Part shown: positions 42,780 to 54,068 of the stretch, in pieces
How the letters are laid out: each line of letters starts with the position of its first letter
How positions within the stretch are numbered: the stretch's first letter is position 1
Assembly (NCBI GenBank): GCA_030595125.1
Contig: JAUVDV010000030.1
Coordinates: forward strand, 1 to 56,679
Direction of reading: 5' to 3'
Length of the DNA: 56,679 nucleotides
From: Deltaproteobacteria bacterium
GTDB lineage: Bacteria; Myxococcota_A; Polyangia; JAAYKL01
Notes under the pieces: model-generated
Database searches by the model: none
Seen by the model: only the letters and a program-made list of their open reading frames with translations
Told to the model about the DNA's origin: nothing
Program-made: the position numbers and the translations under genes

Positions 42780-44169
42780 CCTATTCGCAGCGGTGGCACT
42801 GTGCTGTGTAGCTTGCCATGAAACTGCACAATCGCCGCCGCCGTTAAAACCAATCAGCACGCCCATCCCGGAGAAAACCGGCACACACCACCGCGCGACG
42901 TCGAACCAGAACAAGGAGCAACCTGCAACTCCGACGTCCGACGCATTGGCAATAATGCTCAAGCGTCCCCTGGCGATTCGCTTCTCTACCCCGGGGTCGG
43001 TTCGATGGAAAAATTCGCTTGAAAAGCCAATCACCTTCATACGCTGGACACCGCTGGCCGGCCTCGTTGTCTCCGCAGGCTCCAACGTGCACAACATCAC
43101 CAGCCTTGGGGTCGACCGCTGGAATTTTGTCGCCGGAAAGAATCACCGCACATTCATAGTGGACGACCAGGAGGTCGTATGGTCCCCCGCATTCGGATAC
43201 CTGTCCCAGATCCAGAGGAGGGGGCGTCGGGGCTGGAAAAGAAACTGGACCGCCGACCTCAAGGACGACGGCACTGGTGGTTTCTTCCTGGTGGATGCCG
43301 CCACCGTGTCCGCTATCGGCCCGGACGGGAAGGACAGATGGCGTTCGGCTATCGAGGGGTTGAGACGCATGGAGGGCCCGTTCCCATGCGCGCAGGGGAA
43401 CCTCTTCCACGGCTTGAGAGGAATGGAGGGCGTGGCCGTAACCATCTCCAACCGCGGCGTCGTGGTGCGTGAAACCACCCTCGAACGCGGCGCCATTGTC
43501 CTGGGAGCAGGCCCAAACTGCACGCCGTTGGTCTGGAACGGATCCGAAATCGGCCTCCTCGACAACCGTGGATTGTACGTCTGGCACAAGGGCATGCCGG
43601 CGGAACCAGTGGTGAGACGAATCGACGGGGGGTTCATCCTGGCGTCCACCGGTATCGAGAAACCCGTCCTGCTGGAGTCGGTGCGTGACAACGGCCACAT
43701 CGCATGGTCCTCGGATCTGCCGGTTTCGGGTCTGATGACAAACCTCGAAGTGTTGAGCAAGCAGAACGATTCCAGGCAGGCGATCGGTATTTGCATGGAT
43801 GTTTCGAGCCCGTGCTCCAGGCCCTCGGGTACACGCGGACCTTTCAACACGCTGGTCACAGCCGACGCGAAACACGACTTCTATGCCCTTGCGCGCCACA
43901 TCAAGGGTCATCTCAATTTCACCGCATACGATAATGGCGGTATGGTCGTGGCGAGCTCTTCCGACGAACACCATACCGATCTCACCAGACGCGACGCACA
44001 TGAGACCGTAGTCTGGTCTGTGTCTCTTCCGGGACGTCTTTCCGCGGGGCCGTACATTGGTCCCGAAGGTGAGATTTACGTCGCCACGTGTGCCGGGTGG
44101 GACTGCAGATCGCCCTACTCTCTTTTCGCCGTGACCGGAAGAAAACCAACGGCCGAGGAGGCTCAATGA
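42763..44169 (+). CDS. PQQ-like beta-propeller lipoprotein
   Basis: 468 residues starting inside the preceding gene. N-terminus MPSFVSLFAAVALCCVAC suggests a lipoprotein (Cys14, 15 or 18). The mature region has blade-like repeats with Trp at strand ends (VRWKNSL, DRWNFVAG, DRWRSAIEG, TVVWSVSL) as in PQQ/BamB-like propellers, but without recognisable cofactor ligands. Ends with an ATGA overlap with the flavoenzyme gene. Scaffold or substrate-binding role inferred. Confidence 0.75.
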   Translation: MPSFVSLFAAVALCCVACHETAQSPPPLKPISTPIPEKTGTHHRATSNQNKEQPATPTSDALAIMLKRPLAIRFSTPGSVRWKNSLEKPITFIRWTPLAGLVVSAGSNVHNITSLGVDRWNFVAGKNHRTFIVDDQEVVWSPAFGYLSQIQRRGRRGWKRNWTADLKDDGTGGFFLVDAATVSAIGPDGKDRWRSAIEGLRRMEGPFPCAQGNLFHGLRGMEGVAVTISNRGVVVRETTLERGAIVLGAGPNCTPLVWNGSEIGLLDNRGLYVWHKGMPAEPVVRRIDGGFILASTGIEKPVLLESVRDNGHIAWSSDLPVSGLMTNLEVLSKQNDSRQAIGICMDVSSPCSRPSGTRGPFNTLVTADAKHDFYALARHIKGHLNFTAYDNGGMVVASSSDEHHTDLTRRDAHETVVWSVSLPGRLSAGPYIGPEGEIYVATCAGWDCRSPYSLFAVTGRKPTAEEAQ

Positions 44170-46118
44170 CTTCGTTCGCCCCACTGTTTTCGAAGGGACG
44201 GTTCGGAAAGATCGAGACGGTAAATCGTATCGCAATGCCGGCGATTCACCTGGGCCTCGCGGTGGAAGGCCGACCGTCCGAGGCAATGCTGCGTTTCTAC
44301 GAGCAACGCGCCATCGGCGGCGCCGGCACGATAACGGTTGGAGTGTGCAACACCTGGACCTCGCCCGATTCAAGACTCGTCGGTGCGCTCTCTCTTTGCG
44401 AAGACGATCACATCGCCGGCATGTCCGATCTGGCCTCCAGTATAAAAAAACACGGCGCAGTCGCGGGCGTACAGATCTCTCCGCTGGTCGGATACAATGA
44501 CCCGCGATGGGCTCCGGACGTCGCCGAGATCGGGGATATCATTTCGAGTATTGGTCTGGCCGCCGGTCGCGCGATGAGGGCCGGATTCGATTTCGTCGAG
44601 CTCATGCTCAGCGGAGGCGCCCTGTTGAGCCTGTTCGTGTCTCCGGTTCACAACAGATGGAATATAAAGGGGTACAGCGATGGATGGGACGAGCGCCTTG
44701 CGGCACCCCTCGAAGCGCTCGATGCCGCAAGGAAAGAGGTCGGCGATCGGCTGGCGATCACGGCCCGTATTCACTGCCACGAGTTCATCGAGGGGGGGTA
44801 CGGAATAGAGGGCGCCATTATCATTGCAAGGGCGCTGGTCGACGGGGGAATTGACGCCATCAACGTGACCGGCGCGGGCCACAGGACAAGCCTTCCGCAG
44901 CTCACCGCGCAGATTCCCGCGCTGGCATTTTCGCATATGGCGGAGCGCATCTCAAACAAGGTTGACGTTCCAGTCTTCTATGGCGGCCGGTTGCGCACAC
45001 CGTCGCAAGCCGTAGAAGCGCTCGCGACATCGGGCGCCGAACTGGTCAACATGGGTCGCGCTCTTCTGGTCGATCCGGAGTGGCCCAAAAAGGCCGCAAA
45101 TGGCGACACCGACGGGATTGTCACGTGCATGGCCTGCGGTTCCTGCTTCGATCGGGTCTTCTCAAAAAAACCCGTGCGCTGCTCGCTCAATCCTGAGGCG
45201 GGCGCGGATCCGATACCCGCCACACCGAATACGGCAACCGGAAAGGTGGTGGTCATCGGCGGCGGTCCAGCCGGGATGCAGGCCGCGTTGTCCTGCGCAA
45301 GCATGGGCCACAATGTAACCTTGTACGAACAACGAGACTCCCTCGGGGGGCTCTGGGCCTTTATCTCGCGCCTGCACGGCAGATCCGAGCTGGGGGACTC
45401 CTGCAGGGCCTTTGCCAACCACCTGCACCGTGCGGGGGTCCACGTTCACACCGGCGTGGAGATCACACCTCGGAAGATTGCAAAGCTCGGCGCCGACATC
45501 ATCGTTCTGGCCATTGGAGCCCGGCCTCACCACCCGGATATTCCGGGCATCGAATCCCATCCGCACGTCATGCACGCCGACGATGTCCTTGAAAACAGCT
45601 CTGTCGTGGGCGACAAGGTCGCAATCATTGGCGCCGGGGGAGCCGGTGTAGAGCTGGCTATTCACCTGGCATCCCGATCGCAACCCTCCCTGGAAGCCCT
45701 CGGATTTCTCGCCCGGTTCGGCAACGAAGAGTGGCTTGGCCAGGCCCTCGAGCGCGACAAGGAACGGCAGGTAACACTCCTCAAACGGCGGGGCTACGCG
45801 GGCAAGGGACTCGGACGTTCGATCAGATGGACCATGATGCAAGATCTCGATCGACTGGGGGTAAGAATTATCGATCGGACGACCTTCGAGAGTGTCTCGC
45901 AGCGGGGGGTACACATCTTCAACGGCAGGACCGATGAGCGAGAGATCATCGAAGCCAACACCATCATCACCGCTACCGGCTACAAACCCGATCCGACCGT
46001 CTTGACCGCGTTCGAGGGCTGCGCAAAGAAGATCCTCGTGGTCGGCAACGCGGATAACGTTGTCGACATCGGCGCGGCCATTGCCTCGGCGTGGGAGGCC
46101 GTGAGGGCTATCTCCTGA
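44166..46118 (+). CDS. Old Yellow Enzyme-type FMN/Fe-S/FAD reductase (2,4-dienoyl-CoA reductase-like)
   Basis: 650 residues from ATG 44166, after GAGGAGG and overlapping the previous stop. Residues ~1-340: TIM-barrel OYE domain (APLFSKGRFGKIETVNRI, HxxEF-type CHEFIEGG, GGRLRTPSQAVE). Then CMACGSC...C ligates a [4Fe-4S] cluster. Residues ~360-650: two Rossmann units, VVVIGGGPAGMQA (FAD) and KVAIIGAGGAGVE (NAD(P)H). Same architecture as FadH and trimethylamine dehydrogenase. Reduces enones or dienoyl-CoA esters; substrate not determined. No export signal, unlike its operon partners. Its 3' end overlaps rodA tail-to-tail by 11 nt. Confidence 0.9.
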   Translation: MTSFAPLFSKGRFGKIETVNRIAMPAIHLGLAVEGRPSEAMLRFYEQRAIGGAGTITVGVCNTWTSPDSRLVGALSLCEDDHIAGMSDLASSIKKHGAVAGVQISPLVGYNDPRWAPDVAEIGDIISSIGLAAGRAMRAGFDFVELMLSGGALLSLFVSPVHNRWNIKGYSDGWDERLAAPLEALDAARKEVGDRLAITARIHCHEFIEGGYGIEGAIIIARALVDGGIDAINVTGAGHRTSLPQLTAQIPALAFSHMAERISNKVDVPVFYGGRLRTPSQAVEALATSGAELVNMGRALLVDPEWPKKAANGDTDGIVTCMACGSCFDRVFSKKPVRCSLNPEAGADPIPATPNTATGKVVVIGGGPAGMQAALSCASMGHNVTLYEQRDSLGGLWAFISRLHGRSELGDSCRAFANHLHRAGVHVHTGVEITPRKIAKLGADIIVLAIGARPHHPDIPGIESHPHVMHADDVLENSSVVGDKVAIIGAGGAGVELAIHLASRSQPSLEALGFLARFGNEEWLGQALERDKERQVTLLKRRGYAGKGLGRSIRWTMMQDLDRLGVRIIDRTTFESVSQRGVHIFNGRTDEREIIEANTIITATGYKPDPTVLTAFEGCAKKILVVGNADNVVDIGAAIASAWEAVRAIS

Positions 46119-47223
46119 TTCTGTGAATTGACACGTTCATCAGCAATCCGACGCACAGCATGAAGGTGAGGATTGACGATCCTCCGTACGAGAACAGGGG
46201 TAGCGTCACTCCCACAACGGGCATGAGCCCCATGACCATCCCCAGGTTGATGATCACCTGCCAGAAGAAGATCGATCCCACTCCAATGGCGATCACCGAT
46301 CCAAATCGATCCCGAGAGAGCGCTGCAATGCGAATGCACCACATCACCAGGATCAGATACAGCAACACGAGCAACGTCGCCCCCAGAAATCCGTGCTCCT
46401 CGGCGAAAACCGCAAAGGGGAAGTCGGTCCGGCACTCCGGCAGAAACTGGTGCGGCCCCGCAGTGCCCTGCAGATATCCCTTGCCGGTGAGTTTTCCCGA
46501 ACCGATCGCGATCATCGACTGGTTCGCGTGCCAGCCGGCGCCGAGCTTGTCGGCCTCGGGATCGACAAACAGGTTCCAGAAGGAGATGATCCGCTCCTTC
46601 TGGTAGTTCTTCATCAAATAGCTCCACCCGAGAATGGCGACGATGGGTGCGCTCAGCACCAGAGTTATTGTCGATCGAGCCGTGAGGCGCGTGAGCATCA
46701 TGATGCTCAGAAAGATCAAGAGACACAGGAGCGCGGTCCCCAGATCCGGCTCCTTGAGGATGAGCACCATGGCCAGGGCGGTCATGAGCGCCGGTATGAA
46801 TAGATCCTGGAGCTTTCGGCCTTCGACCCGAGGATCGTGATGAAGGTATTTCGCAAGCCCGATGACCAGGGCGACCTTCATGAGCTCCGATGGCTGAAAG
46901 CGATACTCTCCCAGGGAAAACCAACGAGTGGAGTGGTTGATCTCGGTGCCGATCAGGAGCACCAGCAATAGCAGGAAAATGCCGCATCCAAACAATATGT
47001 ATCCATGCCGCTCGTAATGACGGTAGTCGATGATGGCCACGCCGAACGCGCAACAAGCCCCAAAGACGAGCCAGTAGATCTGCGTGAGGTACAAGTCGGG
47101 GGCGCCGGAAGCCAGTCCGGTGCTGTAGAGGTTAATAACACCGCTCAGCGCAATGACTGTTACCAGGCTCAAAAGCACCCAGTCAAACTCGTCGCGAAGT
47201 CGATGGACCAGAACGCGGGGCAT
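46108..47223 (-). CDS. rodA: Rod-shape SEDS peptidoglycan polymerase RodA
   Basis: 371 residues with about ten transmembrane segments and the FtsW/RodA/SpoVE signatures (LGTALLCLLIFLSIM, GWHANQSMIAIGSGKLTGKG, FAVFAEEHGFLGA). Polymerises lipid II into glycan strands with the adjacent PBP2. Last gene of the mre cluster, 8 nt after mrdA. Confidence 0.95.
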   Translation of the reverse strand: MPRVLVHRLRDEFDWVLLSLVTVIALSGVINLYSTGLASGAPDLYLTQIYWLVFGACCAFGVAIIDYRHYERHGYILFGCGIFLLLLVLLIGTEINHSTRWFSLGEYRFQPSELMKVALVIGLAKYLHHDPRVEGRKLQDLFIPALMTALAMVLILKEPDLGTALLCLLIFLSIMMLTRLTARSTITLVLSAPIVAILGWSYLMKNYQKERIISFWNLFVDPEADKLGAGWHANQSMIAIGSGKLTGKGYLQGTAGPHQFLPECRTDFPFAVFAEEHGFLGATLLVLLYLILVMWCIRIAALSRDRFGSVIAIGVGSIFFWQVIINLGMVMGLMPVVGVTLPLFSYGGSSILTFMLCVGLLMNVSIHRIRR

Positions 47224-47231
47224 GGCGAGCC

Positions 47232-49205
47232 TCAGCGGCGGTGAGTAGAAGCGGCGGTAGCCTCGCTATCCTGTGAGGGCAGCCGCACCTTCTTTTTTGT
47301 GGTCTTGTCGGCTATGAGCGGCTCCTCGTGACGCGGGGCGATCTCCTCGAAATATCTCTCGGCGATCTCGACGGCGATGGGGGCTGCGTGCTCACCTCCG
47401 GCGCCACCGTGCTCCACCAGGACAACCACGACGATCTCCGGGGCGGCCGCCGGCGCAACCGCGGCAAACCAGGCATGGTCTCGGTTGGAGTAATGGTATT
47501 GCGCCTGGGTGTCTCCGTCACTCCTCTTCCTCTTGGCTACCTGTGCGGTTCCAGTCTTTCCGGCTATTTGAACCTTGTCGCTCATGGACGAGTGGGCCGT
47601 TCCGTCTTTCTCGGACACCACCCCGACGAGACCTTCCATCATCAGGTCGATGCTTCGCCCGGAAACTGCAACGCGCCGCTTGACCTCGGGATGCAATTCC
47701 TTGACCACATCACCCTCAGACGTCTCGATGCGCCTGACAATTTGCGGCTTGTAGATCGTGCCGCCGTTTGCCAGCGCCGAGTACGCAGCGGCCACCTGCA
47801 TGAGCGTTACCTTTGTGTTGCCCTGCCCTATAGCCGCGTTGAGGGTGTGACCAATCCTGAACTGACCCGGAAATTTGTCGTCGTACCAGGCGCGGGTGGG
47901 GATATGCCCCGCCGCTTCGTTGTTGTAGCCAATCCCCGTGGGCTCACCGAAGCCGAACTCACGAGCGTATTTTGCAATTCGATCCATGCCGGTCATCTCG
48001 GCCAGGTTGTAAAAGAACACATTGCACGACACGACCAGCGCCTCACGCAAGGTGAGATCGCCGTGGGCGCGCGGACACTTGAAGGTACGACGCCCGAACT
48101 CGTGGAACCCGGAACAATGGATCACGTCGTCGGAGGTGATGATGCCTTCCTCGAGGGCGGCCATGGCGGTGAACGGTTTGAACACCGATCCGGGGAAGTA
48201 GTTTTCGTAGAGCGTCTTGTCGATGCGCGGCCTAAAAGCGTTGTCGTCGAGCGCCTTGTGCTCGGCGTAGGACAATCCGTTGGTCATCTTGTTGGGGTCG
48301 ATGTTGGGCTTGCTGGCCACTGCCAGGACACGACCGCTGTTGATCTCCATGACCACGGCGGCGCCGGATGGATGCCCTCGCAGGGCCTGCTCAACGATCT
48401 TCTCGGTCCCCACGTCTATTGTCAGAGTAACATCCTGCCCGAGACGTGGCTCCTGCATCCTGGCGTCCTGGAGAATGACCTCGGTTTCCTCCCGCGAAAG
48501 GGGAAGCCCCCGCGCGTTGACGACCTTCTTGCGCCAGCCCCGGATACCCCTCAACTCGGACTCAAAGGACTGCTCGATCCCCTTACGACCTACGTGATCT
48601 CCTGACCGGTACGGTTCTTCCGCCTCACTGGATTTAGTAGCAACCTCGTCTACCCTCACCTCGTTCATGTAACCGATGACGTGGCTACCGAGGTTTCCGT
48701 AGGGATAGTAACGAACCGGCAAGTCGACGATGTCCACACCGGGCAACTCATCCTCATGGGCCTTGACTGCCGCGAGCTGCTCCTGGGATATGCGCTCCAC
48801 AAGGGTCATCTGCTGGAACCGTCGCATGTCCTTGGGATCCTCGGAACGCTCCTTGATGCGTTCCCCTATCGCCTCGGCTTCCGCCTCCTCGAGGCCCAGA
48901 AGCTGCACCATTCGGGCGTATCCCTTGCCCATGTCAAAATAGTGGGGAATGGCGACAAGTGTATGGGAAGGCATACTCGTGGCCAGCACACGGCCCTTGG
49001 AATCGAAGATTCGTCCCCTCACGGCCGGGATGGAGACCTTGCGAACCACATTGTCTACGCTCTCCCTGTGATGCTCGCTTCCATCGACGATTTGCAAATG
49101 CACGAGTCGCCCCACAAACACGAGGAACGTGAGAACCACGAACATACGCATCCACCGGTAACGCTTCTTGAACTCGGACAGTTCGCTACGTGAAGAAACA
49201 AACAT
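47232..49205 (-). CDS. mrdA: Penicillin-binding protein 2 (transpeptidase)
   Basis: 657 residues: N-terminal membrane anchor (~20-37), pedestal domain with IPAVRGRIFDSKGRVLA, and transpeptidase domain with SVFK (Ser340 nucleophile, Lys343), SCN at about residue 391 and KTG in AGKTGTAQ near residue 548. Cross-links peptidoglycan for cell elongation together with RodA. The ATG overlaps the mreD stop (TGATG). Confidence 0.95.
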   Translation of the reverse strand: MFVSSRSELSEFKKRYRWMRMFVVLTFLVFVGRLVHLQIVDGSEHHRESVDNVVRKVSIPAVRGRIFDSKGRVLATSMPSHTLVAIPHYFDMGKGYARMVQLLGLEEAEAEAIGERIKERSEDPKDMRRFQQMTLVERISQEQLAAVKAHEDELPGVDIVDLPVRYYPYGNLGSHVIGYMNEVRVDEVATKSSEAEEPYRSGDHVGRKGIEQSFESELRGIRGWRKKVVNARGLPLSREETEVILQDARMQEPRLGQDVTLTIDVGTEKIVEQALRGHPSGAAVVMEINSGRVLAVASKPNIDPNKMTNGLSYAEHKALDDNAFRPRIDKTLYENYFPGSVFKPFTAMAALEEGIITSDDVIHCSGFHEFGRRTFKCPRAHGDLTLREALVVSCNVFFYNLAEMTGMDRIAKYAREFGFGEPTGIGYNNEAAGHIPTRAWYDDKFPGQFRIGHTLNAAIGQGNTKVTLMQVAAAYSALANGGTIYKPQIVRRIETSEGDVVKELHPEVKRRVAVSGRSIDLMMEGLVGVVSEKDGTAHSSMSDKVQIAGKTGTAQVAKRKRSDGDTQAQYHYSNRDHAWFAAVAPAAAPEIVVVVLVEHGGAGGEHAAPIAVEIAERYFEEIAPRHEEPLIADKTTKKKVRLPSQDSEATAASTHRR

Positions 49206-49756
49206 CAGCCGCGCAACACCTTTCCGCCGATCTTTCTCCTGGTGGTGACCCGCTCCAGCCAGGTCATACCTCTGAACACGAACGGCGCAACTAACGCCGT
49301 CATCACTGCACGCGAGACTACGATTTTTAAATGTGTAAGTAAACTGACAAAATCTTGATCAAATAGAGCGCGAACAAACAGTATCAACCCGCTCGCCACG
49401 AGGGAGAGAAAGAAGGTGAGTATGATTTCAAAAATCCAACCCTGAAGAAACAACCGAAGGGCGGCGACTTTGGAAACCAAAAACACGGCCACGGTCACGA
49501 AAGTGAACAACCCCATCGGGCTTCCGGCGAACACGTCCATCAGGTAGCCGAGGACAAAAGAGAGCAGCACCCCTTTTGACACGTTGTAGTCGTGCAGCCC
49601 CATGTAGAGCACAACAGCGAGCGCAGCATTCGGCACAGCCATATCCCACGGGGTCATGTGCGCAAAGGTGGACTGCGCCACCAGCAGAACGAAACCGAAG
49701 AGAACTATGGCCGCCGATTGCACCTGTACTAGCTCCTCATCGGGATTGCCTGTCAT
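49205..49756 (-). CDS. mreD: Rod-shape protein MreD
   Basis: 183 residues, about five transmembrane segments, with the family stretch LGYLMDVFAGSPMGLFTF. Links MreC and PBP2 to the elongasome. The start at 49756 overlaps mreC by 20 nt; a later GTG start is possible. Confidence 0.9.
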   Translation of the reverse strand: MTGNPDEELVQVQSAAIVLFGFVLLVAQSTFAHMTPWDMAVPNAALAVVLYMGLHDYNVSKGVLLSFVLGYLMDVFAGSPMGLFTFVTVAVFLVSKVAALRLFLQGWIFEIILTFFLSLVASGLILFVRALFDQDFVSLLTHLKIVVSRAVMTALVAPFVFRGMTWLERVTTRRKIGGKVLRG

Positions 49757-50612
49757 TTGCCCTGACAGAACTTTCCTCTTCGTCCGGATTGCCGATTATC
49801 ACGAACACTTCCCTCAGCCGGGAGAAATTAACCGCAGGCTCGACCACCACTTTCTGGAAGAGGCCCAGGTTCTCCCGTTGAACCGACACTATCCTCCCCG
49901 CGAGAATCCCTGCGGGGAACTTCCCCCCCGTGCTCGACGTGAACAACTGATCGCCTTCCCGGACCTCGTCCGATCGAAGCAGGTAATCGACCTCTCCCGT
50001 ATAGCGCTCGAGATCTCCTGTCCCGCGCAGGATCCCCTGCGCGCCGTTCCGCTGCACCACCACGGGAACATAGCTCTTTCGATCTACCGTGAGCAGAATA
50101 TCCGAGTACCCCCCTGCGAATGTGTTGACCTGGCCCACCAATCCGTCGAAGGTGGCCACGGCCATCCCCTTCTTGAGCGAGTCGTTCTCGCCCAGATCGA
50201 TGGTGATCCGCACGATCCTGAACTGCTCGGAGATTCCACGGCTCACCACCCTCGCCGCCTTCAGCTCGGCTCCGAAGGTCTCGCGGAACGTGAGCATACG
50301 ACGCAGGCGCCGTACCTCCTGCTCGGTTTCCAGGTAGAGATTGTTCTCGGCGCGAAGCCGTTGATTGTCAAAACGCAGGCGATCATTTTCTTTGTTAACT
50401 TCCACAAGGAAAATGTAATCGGACCAGACGTCCCCCACTGTTTCAATCACCGCTGTCGCTGCCCACTGGATCGGTGTGGAGATGGTGAGGAGAACACGAT
50501 CCACGGCGTTGAGCCGATCGGCTTCCTTGAGATTTGCCTTGAGAAAAAAGAACGGGATGACGAGTGCAAGAATGCAGACAATCACGTCCTTGTAACGGGA
50601 CAAAAAAGACAT
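49737..50612 (-). CDS. mreC: Rod-shape protein MreC
   Basis: 291 residues: one N-terminal transmembrane helix, a coiled coil (ENDRLRFDNQRLRAENNLY), then the two-barrel periplasmic domain with DLGENDSLKKGMAV and DGLVGQV, as in MreC. It begins 5 nt after mreB ends. The C-terminus has a polar tail beyond the conserved VIIGNPDE region. Confidence 0.93.
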   Translation of the reverse strand: MSFLSRYKDVIVCILALVIPFFFLKANLKEADRLNAVDRVLLTISTPIQWAATAVIETVGDVWSDYIFLVEVNKENDRLRFDNQRLRAENNLYLETEQEVRRLRRMLTFRETFGAELKAARVVSRGISEQFRIVRITIDLGENDSLKKGMAVATFDGLVGQVNTFAGGYSDILLTVDRKSYVPVVVQRNGAQGILRGTGDLERYTGEVDYLLRSDEVREGDQLFTSSTGGKFPAGILAGRIVSVQRENLGLFQKVVVEPAVNFSRLREVFVIIGNPDEEESSVRANDRQSR

Positions 50613-50617
50613 TGATA

Positions 50618-51989
<1,372 letters not shown>

Positions 51990-54068
51990 ATGCTCGAATT
52001 TATGCGGAAAAATGTTGGGGGTCTGATGGGATTTGCCCTTGTCGGAGCGCTTGTCTTCGCTTTCGCGCTCAGCTTCGGAGCGCAGAGTTCCGGGTGGGGC
52101 CAGGGGCAATCCGAACACGCGATCGCGAGCGTGGACGGAACGGCCATTTCAGAGACGACGTACAAATACGCTTTTAATCTCATGGGAGGACGAAACCTTT
52201 CCAGGGGTTCTGCGGAGTGGGTCCAGACCAGCCAGACGGTCATTGACGGACTGACTGAGCGTCAGCTGCTGCTGGGCCTCGCCCAACAGGCGGGCATCAC
52301 CGCTTCTGTGGACGAAACCGAGGAGCGAATTCTGAATGGCGAAATGTACGCCACGATTCCAATCGAAACCATCGCTCAAAAACTCCAGGGTCTCTTTTTC
52401 ATAGACGAGGCTACCGCCGCGAAGGAGCTTCTCGAGCGCGGTTATCGCGTGAAGGAATCATTTCTCAAAAACGGCAAGTTCGATTTTGACGTTTTTCAGA
52501 AATTCGTGCGCTACCATCTTCAGCTGACCGAGGAAAACTTCGTGGAGGAGCAACGGCTCGAGCTCATCGCCCAGCGCGTGAGAGAGATGCTCATCACCGG
52601 AGTCAGGATCTCGCCCGAGGAGGCCAAAAGCGCCTACTACCGGGAAAACGACACCGCATCGATATCCTACATCAAGCTGTTTCCCGCGTTCTTCGCCGAC
52701 AGGCTCGATCCCACGCCGGGGGAGACAAAGGCATGGATCGCCGACAATGCGGAGCCCATCAACCAATATTACGAAACCAACAAGTTCAAATACACAAACC
52801 TCGAAAAGATGGCGCGGGCGCGACACATTCTGATCAAGGTCGCCGAAGATGCCACCGACGAAGAAAAGATCAAATCGAAGACCGAGATCACCGCCTTGCT
52901 GGATCGGATCAAGGTTGGAGAGGACTTCGCACAACTGGCGCGAGAGTTCAGCGAGGATCCGGGTAGCGGCTCCAAGGGCGGAGATCTGGGTTTCGCCCCG
53001 CGCGGCCGCATGGTCCCTGAATTCGACGAGGTGATGTTCAACCTGGAGCCCGGACAGATCTCGGACGTGATCGAGACCAAATTCGGATTTCACATTATCA
53101 GGCTGGAGTCTTTCCGGGAGGGCAACATCTCCCTGGAGGAGGCCACCGCAGAGATCGCCGAACAGCTGTACCGCGAGTCCGAGGGAAAGAAGCGGGCGCA
53201 AACTACCGCCAACGAGTTCCTCGCGAGGCTAAAGGCAGGCGAGTCCATCGAGAGCCTCATACCGGAAAGCCCCGCCGACGGTGCTCCTGATCATCTGGAC
53301 CTCAAGTTGCGCACTTCGCCCGCGTTTTCCCGTAGCGCCGGAAGCATACCGGGTATCGGCAACGCGCCGGAGATCGTCGCAACCGCGTTCGAACTCACCG
53401 AGGAGTCGGCCATCCCGGACAAGGTTTTCACCGTGCGCGATGACCTCTTCGTGATCGCCATCAAGGACCGTGTGGTTCCGAGCGACGCTGACTTTGCACA
53501 ACAGAAAGACGAGTTGACCGAGAAGATGTCGGTCATGAAGCAGGCCACCTGGCTGCGCGAGTTCATTCACACGCTCAAGGAAACCGCGCTGAAGGATGGT
53601 CGAATCGAGCAGACCGCCGAAGTGGTAGCGCCGACAACACCGGAGCACGACCTTCCCTCAGAGGGCGCCGACCCCGGTGAGGTCGAAGACACGGTTGAAG
53701 ACAAGGCGGAGGACAAGGCCGAGGAGACCGAGCCCGAACCCGTCGAGGCCGACGTCGAGGCCAAGGCTGACGTCGAAGCCGAAGAGACCGCGCCCGAGCC
53801 AGCGAAGGTCGAGCCCCCGAAACCCGAGCCCGCGAAGCCCGAGCCCGTAAAACCCGAGCCAGCGAAGCCCAAGCCCGTAAAGCCCGAGCCCCCGAAACCC
53901 AAGCCCGTAAAGCCCGAGCCAGCGAAACCCAAGCCCGTAAAGCCCGAGCCAGCGAAGCCCGAGCCGGCGAAGGTCGTCGAAAAGGTTGAAGACAAGCCCA
54001 AGGAGCCCGCTCCCAAACCCCCGAAGGTCGACAAAAAAGTTGAGGAGGTCGAGGAAAGCCCCTACTGA
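51990..54068 (+). CDS. PpiD/SurA-like periplasmic peptidyl-prolyl isomerase
   Basis: 692 residues. N-terminal transmembrane anchor (~10-30), a SurA_N-type helical region with IASVDGTAISE, one parvulin domain (ARARHILIKVAED ... KFGFHIIRLES, about residues 270-375), a second helical region, and a ~140-residue C-terminal extension of Lys-Pro-Glu-Pro repeats that could span or bind the wall. PpiD-like layout (membrane-anchored) but with one recognisable parvulin unit. Assists folding of envelope proteins, which this genome evidently exports in number. AAAGGGGAG precedes the ATG; coupled to the M16 gene by TGATG. Confidence 0.87.
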   Translation: MLEFMRKNVGGLMGFALVGALVFAFALSFGAQSSGWGQGQSEHAIASVDGTAISETTYKYAFNLMGGRNLSRGSAEWVQTSQTVIDGLTERQLLLGLAQQAGITASVDETEERILNGEMYATIPIETIAQKLQGLFFIDEATAAKELLERGYRVKESFLKNGKFDFDVFQKFVRYHLQLTEENFVEEQRLELIAQRVREMLITGVRISPEEAKSAYYRENDTASISYIKLFPAFFADRLDPTPGETKAWIADNAEPINQYYETNKFKYTNLEKMARARHILIKVAEDATDEEKIKSKTEITALLDRIKVGEDFAQLAREFSEDPGSGSKGGDLGFAPRGRMVPEFDEVMFNLEPGQISDVIETKFGFHIIRLESFREGNISLEEATAEIAEQLYRESEGKKRAQTTANEFLARLKAGESIESLIPESPADGAPDHLDLKLRTSPAFSRSAGSIPGIGNAPEIVATAFELTEESAIPDKVFTVRDDLFVIAIKDRVVPSDADFAQQKDELTEKMSVMKQATWLREFIHTLKETALKDGRIEQTAEVVAPTTPEHDLPSEGADPGEVEDTVEDKAEDKAEETEPEPVEADVEAKADVEAEETAPEPAKVEPPKPEPAKPEPVKPEPAKPKPVKPEPPKPKPVKPEPAKPKPVKPEPAKPEPAKVVEKVEDKPKEPAPKPPKVDKKVEEVEESPY

